Notes under the pieces: generated by a model
Told to the model about the DNA's origin: nothing
Database searches by the model: none
What the model saw: the letters and a program-made list of their open reading frames with translations, nothing else
Source: JALZAQ01 sp038253885
Lineage (GTDB): Bacteria; Gemmatimonadota; Gemmatimonadetes; Gemmatimonadales; Gemmatimonadaceae
Length of the DNA: 64,000 bases
Reading direction: 5' to 3'
NCBI GenBank assembly: GCA_038253885.1
Contig: JBBSGP010000011.1
Coordinates: 20,622 to 84,621, forward strand
Position numbers and translations under genes: made by a program
In this document: one piece after another, positions 40,831 through 49,011 of the stretch
Position numbering within the stretch: the stretch's first letter is position 1
Layout of the letters: each line of letters opens with the position of its first letter

Positions 40831-41925
40831 GTGACGCCATTGGCTTCTCCCGTCATTCCCGAATCTCTGAGCTGTCTCGTCGTCGATGACGAGCCGCGGT
40901 TGAGACAGGCCATCGTCCGCCTCATGCAGAGCGAAGGCTTCCGGACGATCGAGGCGGCATCGGCGAAGGAGGCGGTGGCCCTCCTGGAGCGCGAGCCTGT
41001 CTCGCTTCTCCTCACCGATCTTCGCATGCCCGGGGGAATGGACGGCATCGAGCTGCTCCGTCATGTCCGGTCCACCCATCCGGACATCGCCGTCATGATG
41101 CTCACCGCCGTCGCCGAGGTCGAGGTGGCGGTCGATTGCCTGGCGATGGGGGCGATGGATTATCTCACCAAGCCGTTCGTGCTCGAGGAGGTTCGGGTTC
41201 GAGTCGGTCAGGCCCTCGAGAAGCGGCGCCTGTTGATCGAGAATCGTGACTACCAGGAGCGGCTGCAGGAGAAGGTGGAGGACCAGGCGCGACGCCTCGA
41301 GGAGCTCTTCCTCGCGAGCATCCAGTCCCTGGTCGAAGCCCTGGAGCTCAAGGATCCGTACACGCGCGGCCACTCGATACGAGTGAGCCGATACGCCGCG
41401 GCGATCGCGGAGACGATGGAGCTGGACGGCGAGATGCTGCGGCAGGTGGAGCTGGGCGGGCATCTGCACGACATCGGCAAGATCGGCGTGCGGGAGGCGG
41501 TCCTCAACAAACCGGGTAAGCTCACCGCCGACGAATACGAGCATATCATGACGCACCCCATGCTCGGCTGGCGAATCCTCAAGCCGCTCCTCGGCGAGGC
41601 ACCCATAGCCCTGAACATTGTCCGCTGGCATCATGAGCGCTTCGACGGCCGCGGCATTCCGGACGGCCTCGCCGGTCAGGACATACCTCTCGAGGCACGC
41701 ATCGTCAGCGCAGCTGATGCATTCGATGCGATGTTGAGCCGGCGGCCCTACCGCTCTGGCCTTTCTCTGGATGAGGCCATCGACGAGATACGCCGCAACG
41801 CCGGAACGCAGTTCGAGCCCCTGGTGGTGGATGCCTTCATCGAGGCGATGGGGTCGGATCTGGTGGAGCGCACGGCGGAGTACGAGATGGGCACCCTGGG
41901 GGCGTCGGAGAGAGTGTCAGTCTGA
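40831..41925 (+). CDS. Response regulator with HD-GYP-type phosphodiesterase domain
   Basis: 364 residues from GTG 40831. Receiver domain (about 13-130) with acidic pair D19/D20 and phosphoacceptor D63 in LLTDLRMPGG, and Lys in TKPF. A coiled linker (LIENRDYQERLQEKVEDQARRLEELF) leads to an HD-GYP domain: HD is H213-D214 in HLHDIGKIG and the diagnostic motif is GRGIP (residues 273-277) instead of G-x-GYP, followed by DIPLEARIVSAADAFDAM. HD-GYP proteins hydrolyse c-di-GMP to GMP or pGpG. The conserved HHERFDG and HD residues suggest activity. Together with the riboswitch at 15549 this gives a c-di-GMP circuit inside the window. Confidence 0.92.
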   Translation: MTPLASPVIPESLSCLVVDDEPRLRQAIVRLMQSEGFRTIEAASAKEAVALLEREPVSLLLTDLRMPGGMDGIELLRHVRSTHPDIAVMMLTAVAEVEVAVDCLAMGAMDYLTKPFVLEEVRVRVGQALEKRRLLIENRDYQERLQEKVEDQARRLEELFLASIQSLVEALELKDPYTRGHSIRVSRYAAAIAETMELDGEMLRQVELGGHLHDIGKIGVREAVLNKPGKLTADEYEHIMTHPMLGWRILKPLLGEAPIALNIVRWHHERFDGRGIPDGLAGQDIPLEARIVSAADAFDAMLSRRPYRSGLSLDEAIDEIRRNAGTQFEPLVVDAFIEAMGSDLVERTAEYEMGTLGASERVSV

Positions 41926-42237
41926 GCGGATCCCGATCTCCTGCGGCTGTTTGTAGATCGCCAGCCTCGTCTCGCACCAGAGCTTGACCGCGCCCGTGAT
42001 GTCGACAGCGATGTCGTTCCCGCGGGTCTCATCCGGTAGGGCTCGCACCAGCGCTCCGGGATTCCCTTCGAGGGAGAGCCCACCATGGCTCCCGAGGTCG
42101 ATGTCTCGCCCGTCCGTTCCTTGGAGGTAGCGCGCGGAGATCGGGGCGTGATCGAGCAGCACGCGCGAACCTAGGTCGCTCCGCTCGAGGTGTACAGCGA
42201 GCAAGCACGAGCTTCCGCGCTGTTTGATTGTACTCAT
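41917..42237 (-). CDS. Small hypothetical protein
   Basis: 106 residues from ATG 42237. Contains GTDGRDIDLGSHGGLSLEGNPGALVRALPDETRGNDIAVDITGAVKLWCETRLAIYKQ, with no signal peptide or membrane helix. The first residues are MSTIKQRGSS. It ends 9 bases inside the response regulator gene on the other strand and its start faces the glmM promoter (42224-42251). Codon pattern looks like coding sequence with GC-rich third positions, but there is no recognised family; a PilZ-like binding protein is conceivable from the RxxxR/DxSxxG-like elements (GRDIDLGSHGG), and this is a guess. Confidence 0.5.
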   Translation of the reverse strand: MSTIKQRGSSCLLAVHLERSDLGSRVLLDHAPISARYLQGTDGRDIDLGSHGGLSLEGNPGALVRALPDETRGNDIAVDITGAVKLWCETRLAIYKQPQEIGIRSD

Positions 42238-42251
42238 ATCACGCGTAGCTT
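42224..42251 (+). promoter_or_regulatory. Promoter for glmM-glmS
   Basis: TTGATT (42224-42229), 16-base spacer, TAGCTT (42246-42251), the same hexamers and spacing as the promoter at 267-294. Transcription would start near 42258, giving a short leader with Shine-Dalgarno GGGGAG (42265-42270). Confidence 0.55.
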
Positions 42252-42271
42252 TCGCCCAACTTTCGGGGAGT

Positions 42272-43654
42272 ATGGGAGTGTACGACGGATTGATGGTGAG
42301 TGTGTCGGGTGTACGTGGCCGCGTCGGCGAGGCGCTCACGCCGGAAGTGATCGCGCGCTTCGCGGCTGGCTTCGGCGTCTGGGCGAAAGGGCGAGAAGGG
42401 GGGGGGGCCCGGCGCACGATCGTCGTCGGACGTGACTCACGCGTGTCGGGAGCGATGTTTCATCGCGCGACACTGGCGGCGCTTCAGTCTGTCGGGTGTG
42501 ACGTCGTCGACGTCGGAATGGCGCCGACCCCCACCATCCAGCTGGCCGTTGAGCACCACCGCGCAGCCGGTGGGCTGGCCATCACCGCAAGTCACAACCC
42601 GATCGAGTGGAACGCCCTCAAGTTCATCGGTCCGAGCGGACTCTTCCTTGACGGGGCCGAGAGCTCGGCGATGCGGCTGGTGGTGGATGCGGCGGTCATC
42701 CCGCGTGCCAATTGGGATCAACTTGGCGGTGTGACAGCCGATACCGCTGCAGTGGCTCGCCACATCGACCTCATTTTGGCGCTCCCCTTTCTGCAGGTGG
42801 AGCGGATTCGGGAGAGAGCATTTCACGTCGCTCTGGACTGCGTGCGGGGAGCGGGAGCCACGATCATGCCGGCGCTCCTGGATCGTCTGGGCTGCCGGCT
42901 TTCGGCGATCCATCTCGATATGGACGGCCACTTTCCGCGTGCTCCGGAGCCGGTTGCCGAGAATCTGGGTGATCTGGAACGGCTTGTGCGAACGAGTGGG
43001 GCTGACGTTGGCTTCGCCGTTGACCCTGACGTGGACCGCCTGGCGCTCGTTTCGGATGCGGGACGGGCCATCGGTGAGGATTGGACCCTGGCCCTCGCGG
43101 CGAGGCTGGTGTTGCGTTACCGCCACGGTCCTGTTGTTGTCAATTTATCGACGAGCCGGATCATCGAAGACGTGGCGGGGGAGGCGGGGGCTGCAGTGGT
43201 GCGGGCGCCGGTGGGCGAGGTCAACGTCGCGGCGCGGATGCGCAGCGAGAAAGCGGCCATCGGCGGAGAGGGAAACGGGGGAGTAATTCTCACGGAGCTC
43301 CACCTGGGACGTGATGCCCCGGTCGGGGCGGCGATCATGCTCCAGATGATGATGGAGGACGGGGTGCCAATTTCCGCCGTGGTGGCGCGCTACCCACGCT
43401 ACACGATCGTCAAGGAGAAGCTGGATCGTCCGAACGTCCCGCTCGACGACGTGTATGGTGCGCTGCGCCGCGTCTTTCCAGAGGCTAGCGCCGATACTCA
43501 GGACGGGTTACGGCTCGCCTGGCCGGACCGCTGGGTGCATGTGCGCCCATCGGGAACGGAGCCGATCGTTCGGGTGATCGCCGAAGGACCGTCCGAGGCG
43601 GACGCTCGGTTGCTCGTCTCCAGATCACGGGCGCCGCTGGACGCGCTGCGGTGA
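42272..43654 (+). CDS. glmM: Phosphoglucosamine mutase (GlmM-like)
   Basis: 460 residues if the ATG at 42272 is used. A GTG at 42278 lies at better spacing (7 bases) from GGGGAG and is an alternative. Converts glucosamine-6-P to glucosamine-1-P for UDP-GlcNAc. The phosphoserine is S107 in TASHNP, the metal loop is DPDVDR, the sugar loop is GGEGNGGVI and the phosphate loop is RPSGTEPIVRV. The metal loop DPDVDR differs slightly from the usual DGDADR or DGDGDR, so a phosphomannomutase-like specificity is possible, but pairing with glmS 21 bases downstream supports GlmM. Confidence 0.88.
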   Translation: MGVYDGLMVSVSGVRGRVGEALTPEVIARFAAGFGVWAKGREGGGARRTIVVGRDSRVSGAMFHRATLAALQSVGCDVVDVGMAPTPTIQLAVEHHRAAGGLAITASHNPIEWNALKFIGPSGLFLDGAESSAMRLVVDAAVIPRANWDQLGGVTADTAAVARHIDLILALPFLQVERIRERAFHVALDCVRGAGATIMPALLDRLGCRLSAIHLDMDGHFPRAPEPVAENLGDLERLVRTSGADVGFAVDPDVDRLALVSDAGRAIGEDWTLALAARLVLRYRHGPVVVNLSTSRIIEDVAGEAGAAVVRAPVGEVNVAARMRSEKAAIGGEGNGGVILTELHLGRDAPVGAAIMLQMMMEDGVPISAVVARYPRYTIVKEKLDRPNVPLDDVYGALRRVFPEASADTQDGLRLAWPDRWVHVRPSGTEPIVRVIAEGPSEADARLLVSRSRAPLDALR

Positions 43655-43675
43655 CATTACTCTGACTCACTGACC

Positions 43676-45502
43676 ATGTGTGGAATCGTCGGATACGTGG
43701 GACCTCGGATCGCGACACCCCTCTTGATCGAGGGGCTCAAGCGGCTGGAATACAGGGGGTATGACTCCGCGGGCGTCGCCATCCTGAACGGCAAGGGCGT
43801 GGAGACGCGCAAGGCGGCCGGCAAGATCTCCCAGCTCGAATCGCTCGTGGCGCTCTCTCCGGTGCACGGCACCCTCGGCATCGCTCACACGCGATGGGCG
43901 ACGCACGGAGCGCCGAACCAGATGAATGCCCATCCGCACGTCGACTGCGAGGAGCAGATCGCGGTCGTCCACAACGGAATCATCGAGAACGCGTCAGCGC
44001 TCAAGGAAGCGCTCGCCGATCTGGGGCACACGTTCCGCTCCGACACCGATACCGAGGTGCTGGCTCACCTCATCGAGGAGTTCTATTCCGGCAATCTCGA
44101 GGAGGCGGTGATCGCGGCGCTCCACAAGGTGGAGGGAACGTACGGGATCGCGGTCGTCTGCGAGCAGGAGCCGAACAAGATCGTGGCCGCCCGCAAAGGG
44201 AGCCCCCTGCTGGTTGGGCTCGGCGACGGTGAGTACTTCATCGCCAGCGACGTGTCGGCGATCCTCGCCCACACACGGGAGGTTGTGTATCTCGACGATG
44301 GCGACCTGGCCGTTCTCGAGCGCGACGGATACCGCATCATCGACATGAGCTCGGCCCCGCAGTCCAAGACGGTGAGCCGGATCGATTGGGACCTCGACAT
44401 GATCGAGCGCGGCGGTTTCGCGCATTTCATGCTCAAGGAGATTTTCGAGCAGCCGACGACCATCGAGAACACAATGCGCGGGCGGCTGCTTCCCGACGAG
44501 GGCACGGCGAAGCTGGGCGGCCTCAATCTCACCGACGACGAGCTTCTCCACTTCGACAACATCGTGCTCACGGCATGCGGCACGAGCTGGCACTCGGCGC
44601 TCATCGGCGAGATGATGCTGGAGGATATGGCGCGAATCCCGGTGGAGGTGGAGTACGCGTCGGAATTCCGCTACCGCAATCCGATCATCACCGATCGGAC
44701 GCTCTGCATCGTCCTCTCTCAATCAGGTGAGACCGCGGACACGCTGGCCGCCATGCGGGAGGCGCAGCGGCGTGGCGCGAGGGCGCTCGGCATCGTCAAT
44801 GTCGTCGGGTCGACGATCGCGCGTGAATCGGACGGCGGCATCTACATCCACGCGGGCCCGGAGATCGGCGTTGCGTCCACGAAGGCCTTCACCTGTCAGG
44901 TGACGGCGCTGGCCTTGCTCGCGCTCAAGCTCGGACGTTTGCGGAATGTGGGAGTGGTGGATGGCATCGAGGTCGTCGAAGCGATGCAGAAGCTGCCGTC
45001 GCAGCTTCAGCATATTCTCGATCACGCCGCCGAGATCGAGGAGATCGCGGAAGAATTCAAGGACGTCACGAACTTCCTCTACCTCGGCCGAGGCTACAAT
45101 TTCCCGGCGGCGCTGGAGGGGGCGCTGAAGCTGAAGGAGATCAGCTACATCCACGCCGAAGGGTACCCGGCGGCCGAGATGAAGCACGGTCCCATCGCCC
45201 TCATCGATGAGAATATGCCCGTCACGTTCGTGGCGCCGCACGACGGCGTTTTCGACAAAGTCGTGTCCAATATCCAGGAAGTGAAGGCGCGCGGAGGGCG
45301 GGTCATCGCTCTCACGAGCCGCTACGAGCCCGCGCTTGCCGGGAAGCTCGATTACGAGATCCGGATCCCCGAGACGATCGACATGTTCACGCCGATCCTC
45401 GCGTCGGTGCCGATGCAGCTGTTGGCCTACTATATCGCCGTGAAGCGCGGCTCGGATGTGGACCAGCCGCGAAACCTGGCCAAGTCGGTGACGGTCGAGT
45501 AA
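43676..45502 (+). CDS. glmS: Glutamine-fructose-6-phosphate aminotransferase
   Basis: 608 residues. Catalytic C2 in MCGIVGYVG, the N-terminal glutaminase blocks RWATHGAPNQMNAHPHVD and HNGIIENASALK, then two SIS domains (TACGTSWHSALIG; SQSGETADTLAAM; GRGYNFPAALEGALKLKEISYIHAEGYPAAEMKHGPIALI) and the C-terminal QLLAYYIAVKRGSDVDQPRNLAKSVTVE. Makes glucosamine-6-P from fructose-6-P and Gln. Co-transcribed with glmM; only 21 bases lie before it, too few for a glmS ribozyme. Followed by a clear terminator. Confidence 0.98.
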   Translation: MCGIVGYVGPRIATPLLIEGLKRLEYRGYDSAGVAILNGKGVETRKAAGKISQLESLVALSPVHGTLGIAHTRWATHGAPNQMNAHPHVDCEEQIAVVHNGIIENASALKEALADLGHTFRSDTDTEVLAHLIEEFYSGNLEEAVIAALHKVEGTYGIAVVCEQEPNKIVAARKGSPLLVGLGDGEYFIASDVSAILAHTREVVYLDDGDLAVLERDGYRIIDMSSAPQSKTVSRIDWDLDMIERGGFAHFMLKEIFEQPTTIENTMRGRLLPDEGTAKLGGLNLTDDELLHFDNIVLTACGTSWHSALIGEMMLEDMARIPVEVEYASEFRYRNPIITDRTLCIVLSQSGETADTLAAMREAQRRGARALGIVNVVGSTIARESDGGIYIHAGPEIGVASTKAFTCQVTALALLALKLGRLRNVGVVDGIEVVEAMQKLPSQLQHILDHAAEIEEIAEEFKDVTNFLYLGRGYNFPAALEGALKLKEISYIHAEGYPAAEMKHGPIALIDENMPVTFVAPHDGVFDKVVSNIQEVKARGGRVIALTSRYEPALAGKLDYEIRIPETIDMFTPILASVPMQLLAYYIAVKRGSDVDQPRNLAKSVTVE

Positions 45503-45529
45503 CCCCTCGACTGGCACGACGACAAGAAC

Positions 45530-45562
45530 GCCACGGCGAGTCCGCCGTGGCCTTCCTGTTTT
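45530..45562 (+). terminator. Rho-independent terminator after glmS
   Basis: GCCACGGCG (45530-45538), loop AGTC, CGCCGTGGC (45543-45551), then CTTCCTGTTTT. A perfect nine-pair GC stem followed by a T-rich tail, 28 bases after the glmS stop, ending the glmMS operon ahead of the convergent DinB-like gene. Confidence 0.85.
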
Positions 45563-45578
45563 CCCGCCGATGGAGTGG

Positions 45579-46109
45579 CTATGCCTTCTTCTTGGCGGTT
45601 GGAGGCAGGTGACCGTTCAGCCGCAAGTAGATGGCGGACTGGCTGTAATGATCCGCCCAGTCGCCGGTCGTGATCGTCATGATTTTTGCCCGGGACATCG
45701 TGCGACCGCCGAAGAAGGGTAGCTGCTCCCCGAGTTTCGCGTCGTCCAACTGCGCCAGCGACTCGTCGCAGAACTGAAAGGTCTCACGCAACCGCGCCAG
45801 CAACGCGTCCTTCTTGTCGGTGGCGGTAATCTTGGAACGCGACGGAGCTTTGGTACCGGCGATCGAGCTACACAGATAGTCGTTCCCTTCGGCAAGGTGC
45901 ACCACGATAGCGCCGAAGCTCATCTGCGCCTTCGTCGGCTTGAAGCCGTATTTGCCGGCCGGCATCTCGTCGGCCGCCGCCATCAGGTTCTTGCCGGCTT
46001 CCTGCGCGTTCTCACGGAAGGCCTGCGCGACAGGCGATGCTTGCTGTGCCGCCGCGAGCCCTGGCAGGAGAGCGGCGGCGATGATGGCGGCAGTGACTCG
46101 AAGACACAT
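45579..46109 (-). CDS. DinB-superfamily protein with signal peptide
   Basis: 176 residues from ATG 46109. Signal peptide MCLRVTAAIIAAALLPGLAAAQ. The four-helix DinB-like core shows FGAIVVHLAEGNDYLCSSIAG and GDWADHYSQSAIYLRLNGHLPP, with His residues (H in VVHLAEGN and DHYSQSA) at the positions that bind metal in the family. DinB-like enzymes transfer thiols (bacillithiol, mycothiol) in the cytoplasm; an exported member suggests another role. Usual DinB function not assumed. The 13-residue upstream extension is not needed. Confidence 0.8.
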   Translation of the reverse strand: MCLRVTAAIIAAALLPGLAAAQQASPVAQAFRENAQEAGKNLMAAADEMPAGKYGFKPTKAQMSFGAIVVHLAEGNDYLCSSIAGTKAPSRSKITATDKKDALLARLRETFQFCDESLAQLDDAKLGEQLPFFGGRTMSRAKIMTITTGDWADHYSQSAIYLRLNGHLPPTAKKKA

Positions 46110-46253
46110 GGGCGGACACTCGGGTAGTGAGGGACATCCACGTTGCACCGCGGCGCCGCCGCCGTCCAGAGCGTCCGCGCCGGTACGCCCCTTGCCCTTC
46201 TAATTCAACCGGCCATTCGACCGGGGACACTGACATCGGCACGGAGGAATTAT
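46110..46253. other. Divergent intergenic region
   Basis: 144 bases between the DinB-like and DUF937 starts. The plus-strand gene has GGAGG nine bases upstream of its ATG (46244-46248). AT-rich TTCTAATTCAACC (46199-46210) is the only promoter-like patch. No hairpin of note. Confidence 0.35.
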
Positions 46254-46826
46254 ATGAGCACGATCGTGGACGCGGTTCATCAGACATTGAGCGGTAACGT
46301 CACCGAGCAGATCAGCGATCAGATCGGCGCCGATCCCGCGCAGACCCGCACGGCAATGGCCGCTGCGCTGCCCATGCTCCTCGCGGGAATGGCCAACCAG
46401 GCTCGGCAGCCAGGAGGAACGGAGGCCATCGACCAGCAGGCGCAGAATCACGCCGGAGTGCTCGGCGGTCTCGCCGACATGCGCCCGGGTGCTGGTGGTG
46501 GGGGAGGGGGAGGGCTGTCAGGCATGATGGCGGCGGCTGGGGGCCTGCTGCAGAGCGTTCTCGGACGGTCGCACGAGGATGTGCAGGCGGGCGTCGCGAA
46601 GACGAGCGGCCTCGACCCTGAGCAGACGAAGAAGCTCCTGATGATCCTGGCCCCGATCGTCCTCGGCGTGATCGCCCGGCACAGACAGCAGAGCGGGGCC
46701 CCCGCCGGCCAACTCGGTCCCGTGCTCGAGCAGGCTCAACAGGATGCAGAGCAGCGCGCGCGGGAGCACTCGCCTCAGCTCGGCGGGAAGCTGGGAGAGA
46801 TCTTGGGGAGCATCCTGGCTCGGTAG
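46254..46826 (+). CDS. DUF937 protein
   Basis: 190 residues, ATG preceded by GGAGG. DUF937 features: repeats of the type ISDQIGADPAQTRTAMAAALPMLLAGMAN and VAKTSGLDPEQTKKLLMILAPIVLGVIARH, separated by a Gly-rich loop (GAGGGGGGGLSGMMAAAGG). No signal peptide or membrane segment beyond the hydrophobic helices. Family function unknown; some members are proposed protein-interaction modules. Transcribed with dtd 31 bases downstream. Confidence 0.85.
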   Translation: MSTIVDAVHQTLSGNVTEQISDQIGADPAQTRTAMAAALPMLLAGMANQARQPGGTEAIDQQAQNHAGVLGGLADMRPGAGGGGGGGLSGMMAAAGGLLQSVLGRSHEDVQAGVAKTSGLDPEQTKKLLMILAPIVLGVIARHRQQSGAPAGQLGPVLEQAQQDAEQRAREHSPQLGGKLGEILGSILAR

Positions 46827-46857
46827 ACGATCCGGACGTTGGCGGCTGGAGCTCCGC

Positions 46858-47307
46858 ATGCGTCTCCTGCTGCAGAGGGTTTCCCGCGCCGAAGTCAGGA
46901 TTGACGGCGACGCGGGGCCCCGGGTGGCGGGGAGCATCGGCCGAGGATTCCTGCTTCTCGTGGGCCTCACCCACACGGACGGAGAGGAGGAGCTCGCGTG
47001 GATGGCCGACAAGGTCATCGGCCTCCGCCTGTTCGCCGACAATGAGGGGAAGATGAACCTCGGTCTGACGGACATCGACGGAGCGTTGCTCGTCGTATCC
47101 CAGTTCACGTTGTACGGCGACGCGCGCAAAGGCCGACGTCCGAGCTTCATCGACGCTGCCCCGCCCGCACTGGCCGTGCCCCTCTACGAGCGCTTCATCA
47201 CCCTGTTGCGCGAGCGCCGGGTCCCCGTCGAGACCGGTGAGTTCGGCGCCATGATGGACGTCGAGCTGGTCAACGATGGGCCGGTCACTCTGTTCCTGGA
47301 GCGATGA
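46858..47307 (+). CDS. dtd: D-aminoacyl-tRNA deacylase
   Basis: 149 residues. RLLLQRVSRAEV at the N terminus, LLLVGLTHTD, DGALLVVSQFTLYGDARKGRRPSF (SQFTL motif with catalytic-site Gln/Phe) and the C-terminal cross-subunit GPVTLFLE (GPxT) motif. Removes D-amino acids mis-attached to tRNA. It overlaps maf (ATGA). Normal length and motifs. Confidence 0.97.
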   Translation: MRLLLQRVSRAEVRIDGDAGPRVAGSIGRGFLLLVGLTHTDGEEELAWMADKVIGLRLFADNEGKMNLGLTDIDGALLVVSQFTLYGDARKGRRPSFIDAAPPALAVPLYERFITLLRERRVPVETGEFGAMMDVELVNDGPVTLFLER

Positions 47308-47960
47308 CCGGTCTCCGCGTCGTCCTCGCCTCGGCCTCTCCGCGCCGGCACGATCTCCTGGAAATGATCGGCATCGCGCACGTTGTCTTGCCGGCCGACA
47401 TCGACGAGTCGTATCGGGATGGGGAGCTTCCGCGCGCGGGGGCCGAGCGAGTGGCGCGCGAGAAAGGAGCGCTCATCGCCGCAACCCAGAAAGACGTACT
47501 GGTGATCTCCGCCGACACCATCGTCGTCATCGACGATCGCGTGCTCGGTAAACCGACAGGCGGCAACGACGCGCAACGAATGCTGCGTCAATTGAGTGGG
47601 CGAACGCACGAGGTTCTCACCGCCGTCGCCACGACCCTCGACGGGCGGACGGAATCCGCTGTGGAAGAAGTGCGCGTGACCTTTCGCCAACTCTCCGACG
47701 AGCTGATAGCGCGCTATGTCGACACCGGGGAACCGCTCGACAAAGCGGGGAGTTACGGCATCCAGGGGTTCGGTGCGACCATAGTCGAACGGATCGATGG
47801 GGATTATTTCGCCGTCATGGGCCTGGCGTTGGGACGCCTGATCGAGCTGCTGCGCCGCCTCGGCGTTGTCTACGAATTCGACGGGGTGAGGCGAAGCACG
47901 CAGAAGCCTCTCGCGGCCCCGTCTCAGGCCCCCGGTGCGGCTCGATCGACCGGGGCGTAA
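47304..47960 (+). CDS. maf: Maf-family nucleoside triphosphate pyrophosphatase
   Basis: 218 residues. LASASPRRHDLLEMIGI at the N terminus, ISADTIVVIDDRVLGKPTGGNDAQRMLRQLSGRTHEVLTAV and YVDTGEPLDKAGSYGIQGFG are the Maf blocks. Hydrolyses dTTP/UTP or modified nucleotides to monophosphates (house-cleaning). The C-terminal 20 residues (STQKPLAAPSQAPGAARSTGA) are extra and run 37 bases into the convergent GT9 gene. Confidence 0.95.
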   Translation: MTGLRVVLASASPRRHDLLEMIGIAHVVLPADIDESYRDGELPRAGAERVAREKGALIAATQKDVLVISADTIVVIDDRVLGKPTGGNDAQRMLRQLSGRTHEVLTAVATTLDGRTESAVEEVRVTFRQLSDELIARYVDTGEPLDKAGSYGIQGFGATIVERIDGDYFAVMGLALGRLIELLRRLGVVYEFDGVRRSTQKPLAAPSQAPGAARSTGA

Positions 47961-48967
47961 CGCTCGCGCCAGACTCCGAGCTTTGCCTCCACATCCTGCA
48001 CCCCGATGCGGCTCATCCGGTCGGGGCGCGTCTCCATCGAGATCGGGTAATCCTCGCCCGGGTCGCCGTACGCATCGATCACGAGATCGTGGAAGCGCCG
48101 CCAGGGTCCCACGCGCTTCGGGTTGGTATACCCCATCAGACTGATCACCGGGCGCTCGAGTGCAACCGCCATGTGCAGCGGACCAGTGTCGATCGAGATG
48201 ACGAGCGCCGATCCGTCGAGGATGCCCACCAGACGGCGAAGACCGCTGTCGAGCGCGCTCGCGGCGCGACCGGGCGCCAGCTGCGTGATCCGCCGCTCGG
48301 TGGCCTCCTCGTCAGGAGTCCTGGCACCAACGAGAACGGGTTGGAGGTGGTAATCAGTGTAGAGAATCTCGCTCAGGCGAGCCCACCGCTCGGCTGGCCA
48401 GCCTTTCTGCGGCTTGCTGCTTCCGATGACGAGCGCAGCGACGGGCCGGTCGACGTGCGCAAAGAACTCCCTCTGCCATCGGCGCTCCTCCGGCCAGGGA
48501 CCGAGCTGCCAGGTGACGGGATCGGGCGCGATCCGCAGCGCGTCGAGGAACTCCAGGAATTCGTCCTGGATGTGCTGGCGAGGTCGCGGCGCGAGTCGGC
48601 GATTTGTGAACAGCCAGTTCAGGTCGCGGGCTCGCGCGCGGTCGTAGCCGAGCTTGACCGGAGATCGCGAGAAGGACGTGATCAGGCCGGCCTTGAAGTA
48701 GCTCTGCAGGTCGAGCACGACGTCGAACTCGCGCCGTGCGAGCTCGCGCCGAACGTCGACGAAAGCGCGCACGCCGCGCCGGCGGTCGAACGGGATGATC
48801 TCATCGACGGCCGGATGACCACGAACCAGGGTGGCGGGCCCGGGCTGCAGAACCCAGCTGAGCGTCGCCGCCGGCCACTGTCGCTTCAGCGCGGTGACCA
48901 CCGGAAGGGTGTGCACGACATCACCGACGGCGCTCAGCATCACGATGCCGATGCGATTACATTGCAT
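47924..48967 (-). CDS. GT9 heptosyltransferase-family glycosyltransferase (A)
   Basis: 347 residues from ATG 48967. IVMLSAVGDVVHTLPVVTALKRQWP at the N terminus, GHPAVDEIIPFDRR, DLQSYFKAGLITSFS, and the C-terminal donor-site block SIDTGPLHMAVALERPVISLMGYTNPKRVGPWRRFHDLVIDAYGDPGEDYPIS are typical of ADP-heptose:LPS heptosyltransferases (GT-B). It is closely similar to GT9 D at 53805-54860 in most of these blocks. Acts at the cytoplasmic face of the inner membrane on the LPS core. It is divergently transcribed from GT9 B over 44 bases. Confidence 0.9.
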   Translation of the reverse strand: MQCNRIGIVMLSAVGDVVHTLPVVTALKRQWPAATLSWVLQPGPATLVRGHPAVDEIIPFDRRRGVRAFVDVRRELARREFDVVLDLQSYFKAGLITSFSRSPVKLGYDRARARDLNWLFTNRRLAPRPRQHIQDEFLEFLDALRIAPDPVTWQLGPWPEERRWQREFFAHVDRPVAALVIGSSKPQKGWPAERWARLSEILYTDYHLQPVLVGARTPDEEATERRITQLAPGRAASALDSGLRRLVGILDGSALVISIDTGPLHMAVALERPVISLMGYTNPKRVGPWRRFHDLVIDAYGDPGEDYPISMETRPDRMSRIGVQDVEAKLGVWRERYAPVDRAAPGA

Positions 48968-49011
48968 TCCCCGGAAATTATCCTATCGCCCGGCGTTCCG
49001 ACACAGCGCGC

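Noticed and set aside
43655..43675. glmS ribozyme/riboswitch
   Set aside because: Only 21 bases separate glmM from glmS, too short, and no ribozyme core sequence is present.
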